DNA of 64,000 nucleotides, taken from assembly GCF_017377735.1 (NCBI RefSeq), contig NZ_JAFVMH010000005.1:186001-250000 (forward strand), in the 5' to 3' direction. A program made the position numbers and the translations under genes. The stretch is from Acetobacter garciniae. Its GTDB lineage: Bacteria; Pseudomonadota; Alphaproteobacteria; Acetobacterales; Acetobacteraceae. This document shows, piece after piece, positions 8,859 through 17,033 of this stretch (position 1 is its first letter; each line of letters starts with the position of its first letter). The notes under the pieces were generated by a model. That model had not been told where the DNA came from and searched no databases. It saw nothing but the letters and a program-made list of their open reading frames with translations.

Positions 8859-9518
8859 ATGGCCGGGGTTGTGAAGAAAAAGACGATTTCATCGCAGGTG
8901 GCGGATATTCTTCGGCAGAAGATCCTGTCCGGCGAATATGAAGCGAACACGGCCATAAGGCAGGAACATATCGCGGCTGAACTGGGTGTCAGCCGCATAC
9001 CCGTTCGCGAAGCCCTGCATCAGCTCTATTCCGAAGGCTTTGTCGAACTGATTTCCCATAAGGGAGCCGTCGTCTCTTCGGTTTCGCTTGAAGAAATACT
9101 CGAACTTTACGAACTGCGCGCGAGAATTGAAACTTGGCTGATCGCCCTGGCCATTCCCCGCATGACCGAAGCCGATTTTGCCAAGGCCGAGGCCGCCGCG
9201 CGGGAATTCGGGTCCTGGGGGGCGGAGGATGATTATTCCTACGAGCATAACTGGAATTTTCACGCAGCCCTTTACGCGGCCTCGGGCCGGAAGACGACGA
9301 TCGAGATGGTGGGGAAAATCCACCTGCAGATCGAACGCTACGAACGGATGATGGTCTCGCTGACCGGCCTGCAGGCCAAGTCGGACCGCGAACACTGGCA
9401 GCTTATGGAATTCTGCCGCAGGCAGGATACGGATGCGGCTGTCGCCCTCCTGGAGAAGCATATTCTCGACGGCGGGCAGATCCTGATCGAACGTCTCAAG
9501 GCAATTCGTGACGGGTAA
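8859..9518 (+). CDS. GntR-family regulator, FadR/FCD subfamily
   Basis: Ligand-responsive repressor of 219 residues. The N-terminal winged helix (SSQVADILRQKILSGEYEANTAIRQEHIAAELGVSRIPVREALHQL) has the canonical SRIPVREAL recognition helix. The all-helical FCD effector domain follows, with ELRARIE and the metal/ligand His segments (NWNFHAALY, SDREHWQLME). The start at 8859 follows GGAG; the frame upstream to 8676 lacks domain content. It is probably the controller of the SDR gene through the palindrome at 7796-7811, and possibly of the downstream oxidoreductase/pxp genes. Confidence 0.85.
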   Translation: MAGVVKKKTISSQVADILRQKILSGEYEANTAIRQEHIAAELGVSRIPVREALHQLYSEGFVELISHKGAVVSSVSLEEILELYELRARIETWLIALAIPRMTEADFAKAEAAAREFGSWGAEDDYSYEHNWNFHAALYAASGRKTTIEMVGKIHLQIERYERMMVSLTGLQAKSDREHWQLMEFCRRQDTDAAVALLEKHILDGGQILIERLKAIRDG

Positions 9519-9709
9519 AAGGTTTTTTCAGGAACGGTCCAAGGCTTGCTGGCCTACGGGTGCGGCACGCGTGGCAAGGCTGTGCCCCATGACCGGGTCG
9601 GTGGACGGGGTGCGGTGGGGCTGGCCAGTTTAGCCGAATGAACAGGGATTTAGGGTGGCGGAGCCCACGGGTTCATGCACGTGCAACGCCAGGAAGACAG
9701 GAGTGGTAA

Positions 9710-10885
9710 GTGGCGGGATCGAAAACAGGGACAGTCCTTATTGCCGGTGGTGCCATCATGGGCAGTTTCATCGCGTATTTTTTGAAAAAACAGGGGTTTG
9801 CGGGCGAGATCACCGTATTGGAGGCCGATCCGACCTATGTGCGTTCGTCAACGGCGTTGTCCGCGGCATCGATCCGCACCCAGTTCGGCTGTCCCGTCAA
9901 TGTGCACATGAGCCTGTTCGGGGCTGACCTGTTTCGCAATATCCGTAGTGAATTCGGGCCGGATGCCGATATCGGGTTTGTCGAGAAAGGCTATCTTATC
10001 ATCGGGCCCGAAGGTTCGCAGGACGAACGGCGGGCAGGGGTTGCCATGCAGAACGGGGAAGGGGCGGATATCGTGGCTCTGACACCGGATGAGGCCCAAC
10101 GCCGTTTTGCCTGGCTGAATGTGGAAGACATAGGTATCGCAACCTTCGGCCTGAAGAACGAAGGCTGGTTCGATGCCTGGTCCCTGCTGCAACTGGTGCG
10201 CAAGGCCGCGATCGGGATGGGTGTTACGTACCGGCAGGCACAGGTCGATACGGTTGAAGTGCATGGCGGCCGCGCCACGGGCATGCGGCTGGCAACGGGG
10301 GAGTTGCTTGCTGCGGACTGGTGCATCAACGCGGCCGGCCCGAAGGCGGCCCATATCGTGCGCGACCTGGCGCCTGCCTTGCCGGTCGAGCCGCGCAAGC
10401 GCACGGTTTTTTCCATCAAGGCCCCGCTCGATGCGGCTGATTTTCCCATGCTGTTCGATGCGTCCGGCGCATGGATACGCCCCGAAGGGCAGGGGTTTAT
10501 CTGCGGTATCGCCCCACCCGAACATAATGACCCGGACGCCACGGGGGATTTCGAACCCGCGTATGACCTGCTTGAAGACGTGGTCTGGCCCGCACTGGCC
10601 CAACGGGTTCCCGCCCTGGAGCGGTTGCGGGTGGAACGGTCATGGGCCGGGCATTACGAGATCAATACACTCGACCACAATGCCGTGATCGGCCCGCATG
10701 ACGAAATCCCGAATCTTCTGTTTGCTAATGGTTTTTCGGGGCATGGGGTCATGCATGCCCCTGCCGCCGGGCGGGCCATTGCCGAACATGTCCTGACCGG
10801 CGCTTACCAGAGCCTGGACCTGAGCCCGCTGGGGTTTGGCAGGATCCGTTCGCGCACACCCTTGCATGAAACGGTTGTCTACTAG
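9710..10885 (+). CDS. FAD-dependent oxidoreductase (DAO family: D-amino acid / sarcosine / glycine oxidase-like)
   Basis: Flavoprotein of 391 residues that starts with GTG, 7 bp after AGGAG. The N-terminal dinucleotide-binding fold reads VLIAGGAIMGSFIAYFLKKQG (first Gly of the usual GxGxxG replaced by Ala: AGGAIMG). VLEADP ends the second strand, and the FAD-contacting STALSAASIRTQF segment follows. The C-terminus has the family GHYEINTLDHNAVIGP and ANGFSGHGVMHAPAAGRAIAE. It oxidises an amine or amino acid of unknown identity. It lies between the SDR/GntR pair and pxpB, 178 bp from the latter, all on the same strand. Confidence 0.82.
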   Translation: MAGSKTGTVLIAGGAIMGSFIAYFLKKQGFAGEITVLEADPTYVRSSTALSAASIRTQFGCPVNVHMSLFGADLFRNIRSEFGPDADIGFVEKGYLIIGPEGSQDERRAGVAMQNGEGADIVALTPDEAQRRFAWLNVEDIGIATFGLKNEGWFDAWSLLQLVRKAAIGMGVTYRQAQVDTVEVHGGRATGMRLATGELLAADWCINAAGPKAAHIVRDLAPALPVEPRKRTVFSIKAPLDAADFPMLFDASGAWIRPEGQGFICGIAPPEHNDPDATGDFEPAYDLLEDVVWPALAQRVPALERLRVERSWAGHYEINTLDHNAVIGPHDEIPNLLFANGFSGHGVMHAPAAGRAIAEHVLTGAYQSLDLSPLGFGRIRSRTPLHETVVY

Positions 10886-10904
10886 GCGCGATCGCAACGC
10901 GCGC

Positions 10905-10927
10905 GTGCCTGCGCCGGGGGCAGGCAC
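10905..10927 (+). terminator. Hairpin after the FAD oxidoreductase
   Basis: GTGCCTGC (10905-10912) and GCAGGCAC (10920-10927) form a perfect 8-bp stem with a 7-nt loop, 20 bp after the oxidoreductase stop. No T-run follows, so it may be a weak or factor-dependent terminator, or an RNA-stability element. Confidence 0.4.
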
Positions 10928-10949
10928 ATTGCGTCTTGTGCGATACCCT

Positions 10950-10968
10950 CCACAATATGATTTTGTGG
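10950..10968. promoter_or_regulatory. Inverted repeat upstream of pxpB
   Basis: CCACAA (10950-10955) and TTGTGG (10963-10968) flank a 7-bp AT-rich spacer in the gap before pxpB. It could be an operator for the pxp-acc genes. Its sequence differs from the palindrome in front of the SDR gene, so the same GntR protein may not bind both. Confidence 0.3.
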
Positions 10969-11063
10969 TGATTGATTCGTGGGCGAAACTTCCCCGGACT
11001 GGTTTGCCGGCCGGGTTTGGAAATATCGGGCGCAGAGACCATGGGGCAAAGGCAGGGTAGCGG

Positions 11064-11708
11064 ATGTTGAAACTTTCCATGGCCGGGTCGGAGGCAATTC
11101 TGGTGGATGCGGCGTCAGGCGCGTTCGACCAGGCGATCCAGCAGCGGATCTGGGCGTTCGCGAAGAAAATGCGCGGCATTGACGGGATAGAACAGGTCGT
11201 GCCGGGTGTTAACAACGTGCTGGTCGTTTTCGACTCCCTGCATGTGTCGGGGGAGGCGGTGGAAGCGCTCATTCGCAAGGAATGGGCCGGGGCCGGGCTT
11301 GAAACGCCATCCGCCAAGGTGGTGGATGTGCCGGTTCATTACGGTGGGGCATTGGGCGAGGACCTGGCCAGCGTGGCGCAGGAAAGCGGGCTTTCGGTAG
11401 CGGAGGTCATTGCCCGGCACAGTGGCGCGGATTATTCCGTCGCCGCCGTGGGGGCCATGCCGGGCTTCGTCTATCTAACCGGGCTGGACCCTGCTTTGGC
11501 CGTGCGCAGGCGTAATACCCCGCGGCTGAGCGTTCCCAAGGGCGCGGTAGTGATCGGGGGCGGGCATGCGGGTATCATGCCCTGTACCGCACCCTCTGGC
11601 TGGCATATCCTGGGCATGACGGATATCGATCTGTTTTCGCTCGAACGGGCTGATCCGCTTTTGCTCCACCCAGGCGATGTCGTGCGCTTCCATCCGGTGG
11701 AAGGATGA
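11064..11708 (+). CDS. pxpB: 5-oxoprolinase subunit B-like / KipI-type carboxyltransferase half
   Basis: One half of a split carboxyltransferase-like fold, 214 residues. It shows the family signature AMPGFVYLTGLDPALAVRRRNTPRLSVPKGAVVIGGG and the C-terminal PSGWHILGMT. In PxpABC, subunits A, B and C open 5-oxoproline to glutamate with ATP. It overlaps pxpC by 4 bp (ATGA) and is the first gene of the pxpB-pxpC-pxpA-accB-accC series. Because dedicated biotin genes follow, the real substrate may be another lactam or amide. Confidence 0.87.
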   Translation: MLKLSMAGSEAILVDAASGAFDQAIQQRIWAFAKKMRGIDGIEQVVPGVNNVLVVFDSLHVSGEAVEALIRKEWAGAGLETPSAKVVDVPVHYGGALGEDLASVAQESGLSVAEVIARHSGADYSVAAVGAMPGFVYLTGLDPALAVRRRNTPRLSVPKGAVVIGGGHAGIMPCTAPSGWHILGMTDIDLFSLERADPLLLHPGDVVRFHPVEG

Positions 11709-12718
11709 GCACCATGCAACGCAACAGCCAGGACGGGGCGCTGGAAATTCTGGCAAGCAGCACCCTGAACAGCATCCAGGACCAGGGGCGGCGCCATTCG
11801 CTGACATTGGGGGTTTCCGTCGGCGGGGCGATGGACCGTTTTGCCCTGTCGGCGGGGAACGCCCTGATCGGCAACGATCTGTCCCTTGCGGGGATCGAAG
11901 TCGTCTTTTTCCCCTTCCGCCTGAAATTCCATGCCGACACCGTTTTCGCCCTCACAGGGGCCGATACGGGCGCGAATCTGGATGGCAGCCCCATACCCGC
12001 CTGGTGGGCCGTGCCCGCCAGGGCGGGGCAGGTTCTTTCGCTGGGCGCACCGCGCGTGGGCGCACGCGCCTATATTGCCGTGACAGGCGGGATCGACGTG
12101 CCGGTCGTGCTGGGTTCCCGCGCGACGGATCAAAAAGGTGGCTTTGGCGGCATTGGCGGGCGGGGCCTGCAACGCGGGGACAGGCTGCCCCTTGGTGCGC
12201 CCACTTTGGGTTCGATCACGGGCAACCCAAAGGCTTTTCCGCAGGCCGGGCTGGGGGCTGCGATACAATGGCCCGAAGTGCGGGCGGATGCGCACACAAC
12301 CGTACGTGTCCTGCCCGCGGCCGAATGGGACCGGTTCGCGCCCGAAGTGCAGGAGCAGTTCCTGTCCGTGCCCTGGCAGGTCAGTGCCGATGCCAACCGT
12401 GTAGGCTACCGGCTGAGCGGGCCCGAACTGGTGGCCCTGTGCCAGGACAGCCTGATGTCGCATGGTATTGTGCCCGGCACGATCCAGGTGCCATCGTCCG
12501 GGCAGCCTATCGTGCAACTGGCTGATGCCAATACCTGTGGCGGATACCCCAAGATCGCAACGGTGATCGAAGCCGACCAGCGTCTTCTGGCCCAGACACG
12601 GGTGGGCGGGCAGGTCCGCTTCGTGCTGGCCACCCGCGCGCAGGCACAGGCGGCCCTTAGGGCCCAGCATGATGATCTTCTGGCTCTTTCGCGCGCTCTC
12701 GGCACCGTTACGGCCTGA
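11705..12718 (+). CDS. pxpC: 5-oxoprolinase subunit C-like / biotin-dependent carboxyltransferase family protein (KipA)
   Basis: Partner of PxpB, 337 residues. Family features visible are TLNSIQDQGRRHSLTLGVSVGGAMDRFALSAGNALIGND near the N-terminus, GAYIAVTGGIDVPVVLGSRATD in the middle, and GIVPGTIQVPSSGQPIVQLADANTCGGYPKIATVI near the C-terminus. This is the fold shared with the carboxyltransferase domain of urea carboxylase. Start ATG overlaps the pxpB stop; an ATG three codons later (11714) is also possible. Together B and C should form the catalytic carboxyltransferase-like unit. Confidence 0.88.
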   Translation: MSTMQRNSQDGALEILASSTLNSIQDQGRRHSLTLGVSVGGAMDRFALSAGNALIGNDLSLAGIEVVFFPFRLKFHADTVFALTGADTGANLDGSPIPAWWAVPARAGQVLSLGAPRVGARAYIAVTGGIDVPVVLGSRATDQKGGFGGIGGRGLQRGDRLPLGAPTLGSITGNPKAFPQAGLGAAIQWPEVRADAHTTVRVLPAAEWDRFAPEVQEQFLSVPWQVSADANRVGYRLSGPELVALCQDSLMSHGIVPGTIQVPSSGQPIVQLADANTCGGYPKIATVIEADQRLLAQTRVGGQVRFVLATRAQAQAALRAQHDDLLALSRALGTVTA

Positions 12719-12766
12719 TACGAAAAAACCGATACTACTTTATTTCGCCCTGCAAGGATGACAAAC

Positions 12767-13540
12767 ATGACACAGACCGGCCAACACGAAGTGGATCTGA
12801 ATGCCGACCTGGGAGAAGGGTTCGGCTGCTACAAGATCGGCGATGACGATGCCATGCTCTCGATTGTGACATCGGCCAACGTCGCCTGCGGGTTCCATGC
12901 GGGAGATCCCGAGATCATGGCCGCGACTTTTCGCAAGGCAAAGGAACTGGGCGTGCGGATTGGCGCGCATCCCGGTTTTCCAGATCTGTGGGGGTTCGGG
13001 CGGCGTGTCATGCCGTTTTCACCGGCGGAAATCGAACGGCTTGTCGCCTATCAGGTCGGGGCCGCCATGGGCATGGCCGCCTATAGCGGGGAAAGCCTGC
13101 GCTACGTCAAGCCCCATGGTTCGTTGGGGAACCTGACCGAAAGCAACACCGACATTGCGGAGGCCGTCGCGCGCGCCATTCACGCAGTAGACCCGAAGCT
13201 TCCCGTTCTGGCGATTGCCGGCGGACAGCTCGATCTTTGCGCGCGTGCTCGGAACATGACAGTGTTTTCGGAAATTTTTGCAGATCGCGGCTATACGGAA
13301 GAAGGCCGCCTTGTCTCAAGAAAGCTGCCCGGAGCCCTGATCCACGACCCGGAATATGCGGCGGCCCGCGCGGTGCGGATGGTGCAGACCGGGGCGGTGG
13401 AAACGCTGTCAGGCGCCATGGTGCCGGTCAGGATCGATTCAATCTGCGTGCACGGCGATAATGCCCATTCGGTCGAGGTGGCCCGCCGGGTGCGCGAAGC
13501 GCTGGTTGCCGCCGGTATCGCCGTGCGCGCCTTTTGCTAA
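12767..13540 (+). CDS. pxpA: 5-oxoprolinase subunit A-like (LamB/YcsF family)
   Basis: TIM-barrel-like protein of 257 residues with the family opening DLNADLGEGFG, then VACGFHAGDP, RIGAHPGFPDLWGFGRR and RYVKPHGSLGN. The first ATG (12758) overlaps the AAGGA ribosome site, which stands 8 bp from the second ATG at 12767, so I start there. It is needed with PxpB and PxpC for lactam opening. Gaps to pxpC (48 bp) and accB (60 bp) are short, consistent with one transcript. Confidence 0.87.
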   Translation: MTQTGQHEVDLNADLGEGFGCYKIGDDDAMLSIVTSANVACGFHAGDPEIMAATFRKAKELGVRIGAHPGFPDLWGFGRRVMPFSPAEIERLVAYQVGAAMGMAAYSGESLRYVKPHGSLGNLTESNTDIAEAVARAIHAVDPKLPVLAIAGGQLDLCARARNMTVFSEIFADRGYTEEGRLVSRKLPGALIHDPEYAAARAVRMVQTGAVETLSGAMVPVRIDSICVHGDNAHSVEVARRVREALVAAGIAVRAFC

Positions 13541-13600
13541 GGCATGTCCAACCGCCCCAAGCCCCCGCAAGGGATGGACAGGGATAGACAGGGGTAGACC

Positions 13601-14083
13601 ATGAATCTCGACTTGCTGGATGCCTTGATGGCGCTGATGGCCGAACACGGGATCGAGGAACTCGATCATACCGAGAACGGTGTCAGGGTGCATCTGAAGC
13701 GGGCGGCCCAGGCCGATCCCCAACAGGGTGTGCTGGCTGCCCGCCCTGCGCCCGCGCTGCACGCCAACGTGCCTGTGGCGGCCGCACCGGCCGCGACCGC
13801 CGAAGTATCGCAAAACCGCGCACCCGCTCAGGAGGAGATTACAGCCCCCATGGTCGGGGTCTTCTACCTGGCTCCGGCCCCCGATGCGCCGCCTTTCGTC
13901 AAAGAAGGCGATGTGGTGGCCGAAGGGGCTGCGCTGTACATTCTGGAAGTCATGAAGACACTGAACCGGGTCGTGGCTGAATTTGCCTGCCGTATCGTGC
14001 GGATTGCGGCAAAAAACGGCGAAATGGTCGAGGCCGGAACGCCCCTGTTCGTTGTGGAGCGTATCAATGACGCTGACATTTGA
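13601..14083 (+). CDS. accB: Biotin carboxyl carrier protein of the pxp locus
   Basis: BCCP of 160 residues. The N-terminal helix pair (LLDALMALMAEHGIEELDHTENGVRVHLKR) is as in acetyl-CoA carboxylase AccB. An Ala/Pro-rich linker (about residues 45-75) follows, then the biotinyl domain with EVMKT, which puts the biotin lysine at K119. The last 17 bp overlap accC. Sitting after pxpA, it is probably a dedicated carrier for the lactam pathway rather than for fatty-acid synthesis. This would be settled by finding a second accBC pair elsewhere in the genome. Confidence 0.85.
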   Translation: MNLDLLDALMALMAEHGIEELDHTENGVRVHLKRAAQADPQQGVLAARPAPALHANVPVAAAPAATAEVSQNRAPAQEEITAPMVGVFYLAPAPDAPPFVKEGDVVAEGAALYILEVMKTLNRVVAEFACRIVRIAAKNGEMVEAGTPLFVVERINDADI

Positions 14084-15440
14084 CACTGTCCTTATCGCCA
14101 ACCGGGGCGAGGTCGCGTTGCGCATTGCGCGTGCGTGCAAGGTGCTGGGCCTGGCTTCTGTCGGCCTTTACGCGGAAGGGGACGATGCCCAGCGTCATCT
14201 GGCGCTGGTGGACAGGGCAATCTGCATCGGCCCGGCTGCACCCGGCAAGAGCTACCTCGACAAGGAACGGGTGCTGCGTGCCGCCCGTCTTACGGGTGCC
14301 CAGGCCATTCATCCGGGCTATGGTTTCCTGTCCGAGAACGCGGCATTCGCCCAGGCTGTGGCCGAAGCGGGGCTGACCCTGATCGGGCCGCCGGCCGCCA
14401 TTATCCGCGCCATGGGCGACAAGATCGAAGCCCGTCGCCAGATGATGGCCGCAGGCGTGCCCTGCCTGCCCGGAACCGAAGGTGCGCTGCCCGAGGACAT
14501 GGCGCAGGCCCATGCATTATGCGAGGCGGTGGGTTATCCGCTGATCGTCAAGGCATCGGGCGGGGGCGGCGGGCGCGGGATGAGGGTTGTCAACTCTCCC
14601 GCCGAACTGGACTCTGCCATCCAGACCGCGCGGCAGGAGGCGGTTCACGCTTTCGCCAATGGTGACCTTTATGCCGAACGGTTCCTGACAACACCACGCC
14701 ATATCGAAATCCAGGTCCTGGCGGACCAGATGGGGCATGCGCTCTGGCTTAGCGATCGGGACTGTTCCGTCCAGCGCAGGCACCAGAAACTGGTGGAGGA
14801 AGCCCCGGCCCACGGCATATCGCGCGCGGCAGTGGCGGAGCTTGGGCAACACTGCGTAGCGGCCTGCCAGCGCATGGGCTATGTGGGGGCGGGAACATTC
14901 GAATTCCTTTATGAAGACGGCAGGTTTTATTTCATTGAAATGAACACGCGCCTTCAGGTCGAACATCCCGTAACGGAAATGGTGACCGGGATCGATATCG
15001 TGGCCGAGCAGATCCGGGTGGCCGGCGGGTTGCCACTTTCGATCAGCCAGGACCAGATCACGCTGGACGGGCATTCCATCGAATGCCGGATCAATGCCGA
15101 GGATCCGCAAAAATTCATTCCCAGCCCGGGTAAAATCACCCGCTGGCGTCCGCCCGGCGGGCCTGGCGTGCGGGTGGAAAGCCATTTGTACGAGGGGTAT
15201 ACGATCCCGCCGTCCTATGACTCGCTCATTGCAAAACTTGTTGTCCATGGCGCGACGCGGGCCGATGCGATCGCGCGCATGAAGGCGGCTTTGGGCGAAA
15301 TGGAAATTGGTGGCGTTCTGACGACAATCCCGTTGCATCAACGCCTGATGGATGAAAGTGCTTTCAAAAGTGCTGATATTTCCGTGCATTATCTGGAAAA
15401 ACTTCTAAGCCGGGATGATGGGGGCAGCAATGGGCAGTAA
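14067..15440 (+). CDS. accC: Biotin carboxylase of the pxp locus
   Basis: ATP-grasp enzyme that carboxylates BCCP-biotin with bicarbonate and ATP, 457 residues, the usual AccC length. It has IANRGEVALRIARA at the N-terminus, IHPGYGFLSENAAFA, the glycine-rich ATP loop KASGGGGGRGM, the biotin/bicarbonate segment EMNTRLQVEHPVTEMVTG, and ECRINAEDP. The start at 14067 overlaps accB; the same frame is open upstream to 13983, inside accB. A second carrier-like gene overlaps its end. No carboxyltransferase accA/accD is nearby, which points to PxpB/PxpC as possible acceptors. Confidence 0.88.
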   Translation: MTLTFDTVLIANRGEVALRIARACKVLGLASVGLYAEGDDAQRHLALVDRAICIGPAAPGKSYLDKERVLRAARLTGAQAIHPGYGFLSENAAFAQAVAEAGLTLIGPPAAIIRAMGDKIEARRQMMAAGVPCLPGTEGALPEDMAQAHALCEAVGYPLIVKASGGGGGRGMRVVNSPAELDSAIQTARQEAVHAFANGDLYAERFLTTPRHIEIQVLADQMGHALWLSDRDCSVQRRHQKLVEEAPAHGISRAAVAELGQHCVAACQRMGYVGAGTFEFLYEDGRFYFIEMNTRLQVEHPVTEMVTGIDIVAEQIRVAGGLPLSISQDQITLDGHSIECRINAEDPQKFIPSPGKITRWRPPGGPGVRVESHLYEGYTIPPSYDSLIAKLVVHGATRADAIARMKAALGEMEIGGVLTTIPLHQRLMDESAFKSADISVHYLEKLLSRDDGGSNGQ

Positions 15441-15858
15441 CCATGCCGTAACGGATCGCGTTGCCCGTCTGCGCGATATCGTTGCCAGAATGCGCCAGGG
15501 CGGGATGGCCCTGCTGGATTATGACGATGGCCAGACACGGCTTTTGCTGCGCCTGGCGCCAGAACCGGGTGCGCAAAACGCGGTTTCGGCACCGCTACCC
15601 CCGCCTGCCCAGCCGGCGAGTGCGGCTGTGCCCAGCCCGGATCTGGGTGTGTTCCACGCCACCCACCCGCCTGCAAGCGGCAAGGGCATGGCGGTTGGTG
15701 ACAAAGTCAGTGCAGGGCAGATCATGGCGTTTGTCGAAGTGGGGCCGATCGTCCTGCCTGTTGTCGCCCCGGCTGGCGGGCAGATTGGCACCATCAACGC
15801 GGTTGAAGGGCAGAGTGTCGGCTATCATGAAGTGCTGTTCGAGATCGCACCTGCCTGA
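15415..15858 (+). CDS. BCCP-like protein without a biotinyl lysine
   Basis: Protein of up to 147 residues with the same layout as the AccB two genes upstream: N-terminal helices plus hairpin (DRVARLRDIVARMRQGGMALLDYDDGQTRLLLRL), a Pro/Ala linker, then a biotinyl/lipoyl-type domain (SAGQIMAFVEVGPIVLPVVAPAGGQIGTINA split by its turn). Where AccB has EVMKT, this protein has EVGPI (about residues 108-112), so no lysine can be biotinylated. It overlaps accC by 26 bp, or 11 bp if the ATG at 15430 is used. It is probably a structural partner or regulator of the carboxylase complex; that role is inferred. Confidence 0.75.
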   Translation: MMGAAMGSNHAVTDRVARLRDIVARMRQGGMALLDYDDGQTRLLLRLAPEPGAQNAVSAPLPPPAQPASAAVPSPDLGVFHATHPPASGKGMAVGDKVSAGQIMAFVEVGPIVLPVVAPAGGQIGTINAVEGQSVGYHEVLFEIAPA

Positions 15859-16026
15859 TCTGTACCGGTGATGGCAGCATCCATATTGGTGCGCGATCAG
15901 GGGAAGGTATATGAGTTTGCAAAATTCTTCGGCAGCGCAGGAAAAGTCGCAAGGTAGCGAAAAACCACCGTCGGCGGGGCCTGTCTCGCGCTCGCGGGTG
16001 CCGAGATTCGCTATTAGGAAAATGCC

Positions 16027-16767
16027 ATGAATGTTCTGATCGTATACGCGCATCCCGAACCCAAATCCTATAACGGCGCCATGAAGGATATTGCGGTGCG
16101 GACCCTGTTGGAACAGGGGCACGTGGTTACGGTCAGTGACCTGTATGCCATGAATTTTTCTCCTGTTCTGGGTGTGGGCGATTTCCCTGAAGGCTTGCAG
16201 GACCCGTCGTGCCTGAATCTTGCGAAGGAACAGACCTATGCGTATGAGGCGGGCACCCTGTCGGCGGATATTCGCGCCGAACAGGAAAAGCTGCGCCAGG
16301 CGGATCTGGTTATTTTCCAGTTCCCGATCTGGTGGTTTGGTATGCCCGCGATCATGAAAGGCTGGGCCGATCGTGTCTTTGCGCGGGGCTTTGCCTATAG
16401 TGCCGGGCGCAAATACGATACGGGCCTGTTCAGGGGCAAGACGGCCATGGTGGCCGCAACGACCGGCACATCGGCCGATACCTATGCGCCGGACGGCATC
16501 GATGGGGATATTTTAAGCGTTCTGTGGCCGGTGCATAATGGCCTGCTGCGCTATACCGGTTTTGACGTGATCTCGCCTTTCATTGCCTACATGCCCGGGC
16601 GGATGACGGAGCACATGCGGACCGCCAGGCTGGAGGAATACCGCCAGCGCCTGCAAAATCTGGACAGGACGCCACGTCTTTTCTTCCATCCCGCAGCGGA
16701 TTACGGGCCGAATGAACGCCTGTTGCCCGGGGTTCTGGCGCGCTCGGGTATTCAGCGCAACGTCTGA
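16027..16767 (+). CDS. NAD(P)H dehydrogenase (quinone)-like flavodoxin-fold protein
   Basis: FMN/FAD-dependent two-electron reductase of quinones or similar acceptors, 246 residues. It has the NQO1/KefF-type opening MNVLIVYAHPEPKSYNGAM, the DLYAMNF segment, FQFPIWWFGMPAIMKGWADRVFARGFAY (flavin and dimer contact), and AATTGTSADTY. It lies 168 bp after the pxp-acc series on the same strand and is closed by a strong terminator, so it may be the last gene of that transcript or an independent stress gene. Confidence 0.83.
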   Translation: MNVLIVYAHPEPKSYNGAMKDIAVRTLLEQGHVVTVSDLYAMNFSPVLGVGDFPEGLQDPSCLNLAKEQTYAYEAGTLSADIRAEQEKLRQADLVIFQFPIWWFGMPAIMKGWADRVFARGFAYSAGRKYDTGLFRGKTAMVAATTGTSADTYAPDGIDGDILSVLWPVHNGLLRYTGFDVISPFIAYMPGRMTEHMRTARLEEYRQRLQNLDRTPRLFFHPAADYGPNERLLPGVLARSGIQRNV

Positions 16768-16816
16768 ACGGTGCCGCCCGACGGGCCTGCCAAGGGAGTT
16801 GCAGGATACCGGCTAA

Positions 16817-16847
16817 CCGCGCCCGTGCGGGGGAGGGCGCGGTTTTA
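16817..16847 (+). terminator. Rho-independent terminator after the quinone reductase
   Basis: CCGCGCCC (16817-16824) pairs perfectly with GGGCGCGG (16835-16842) across a 10-nt loop and is followed by TTTTAT. It stands 50 bp after the stop of the NAD(P)H dehydrogenase gene and separates the catabolic run from the glycosyltransferase. Confidence 0.75.
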
Positions 16848-17033
16848 TGTTTACATCTCATAAAGCCTTGCGTATCATTGCGCCCGTTTTCTAACGCCTT
16901 GAATATATGGCTTTTTTAGCGCCATGCGGGCTGCTGTCCCTTGTTTACCAAGGGCGGGGTGCCTGCCGGAATGGAGGGCGCGGACCCTTCTGGTTTGAAT
17001 ATCAGTCATTTTCAGGATCATAAGGGCTTTTTG

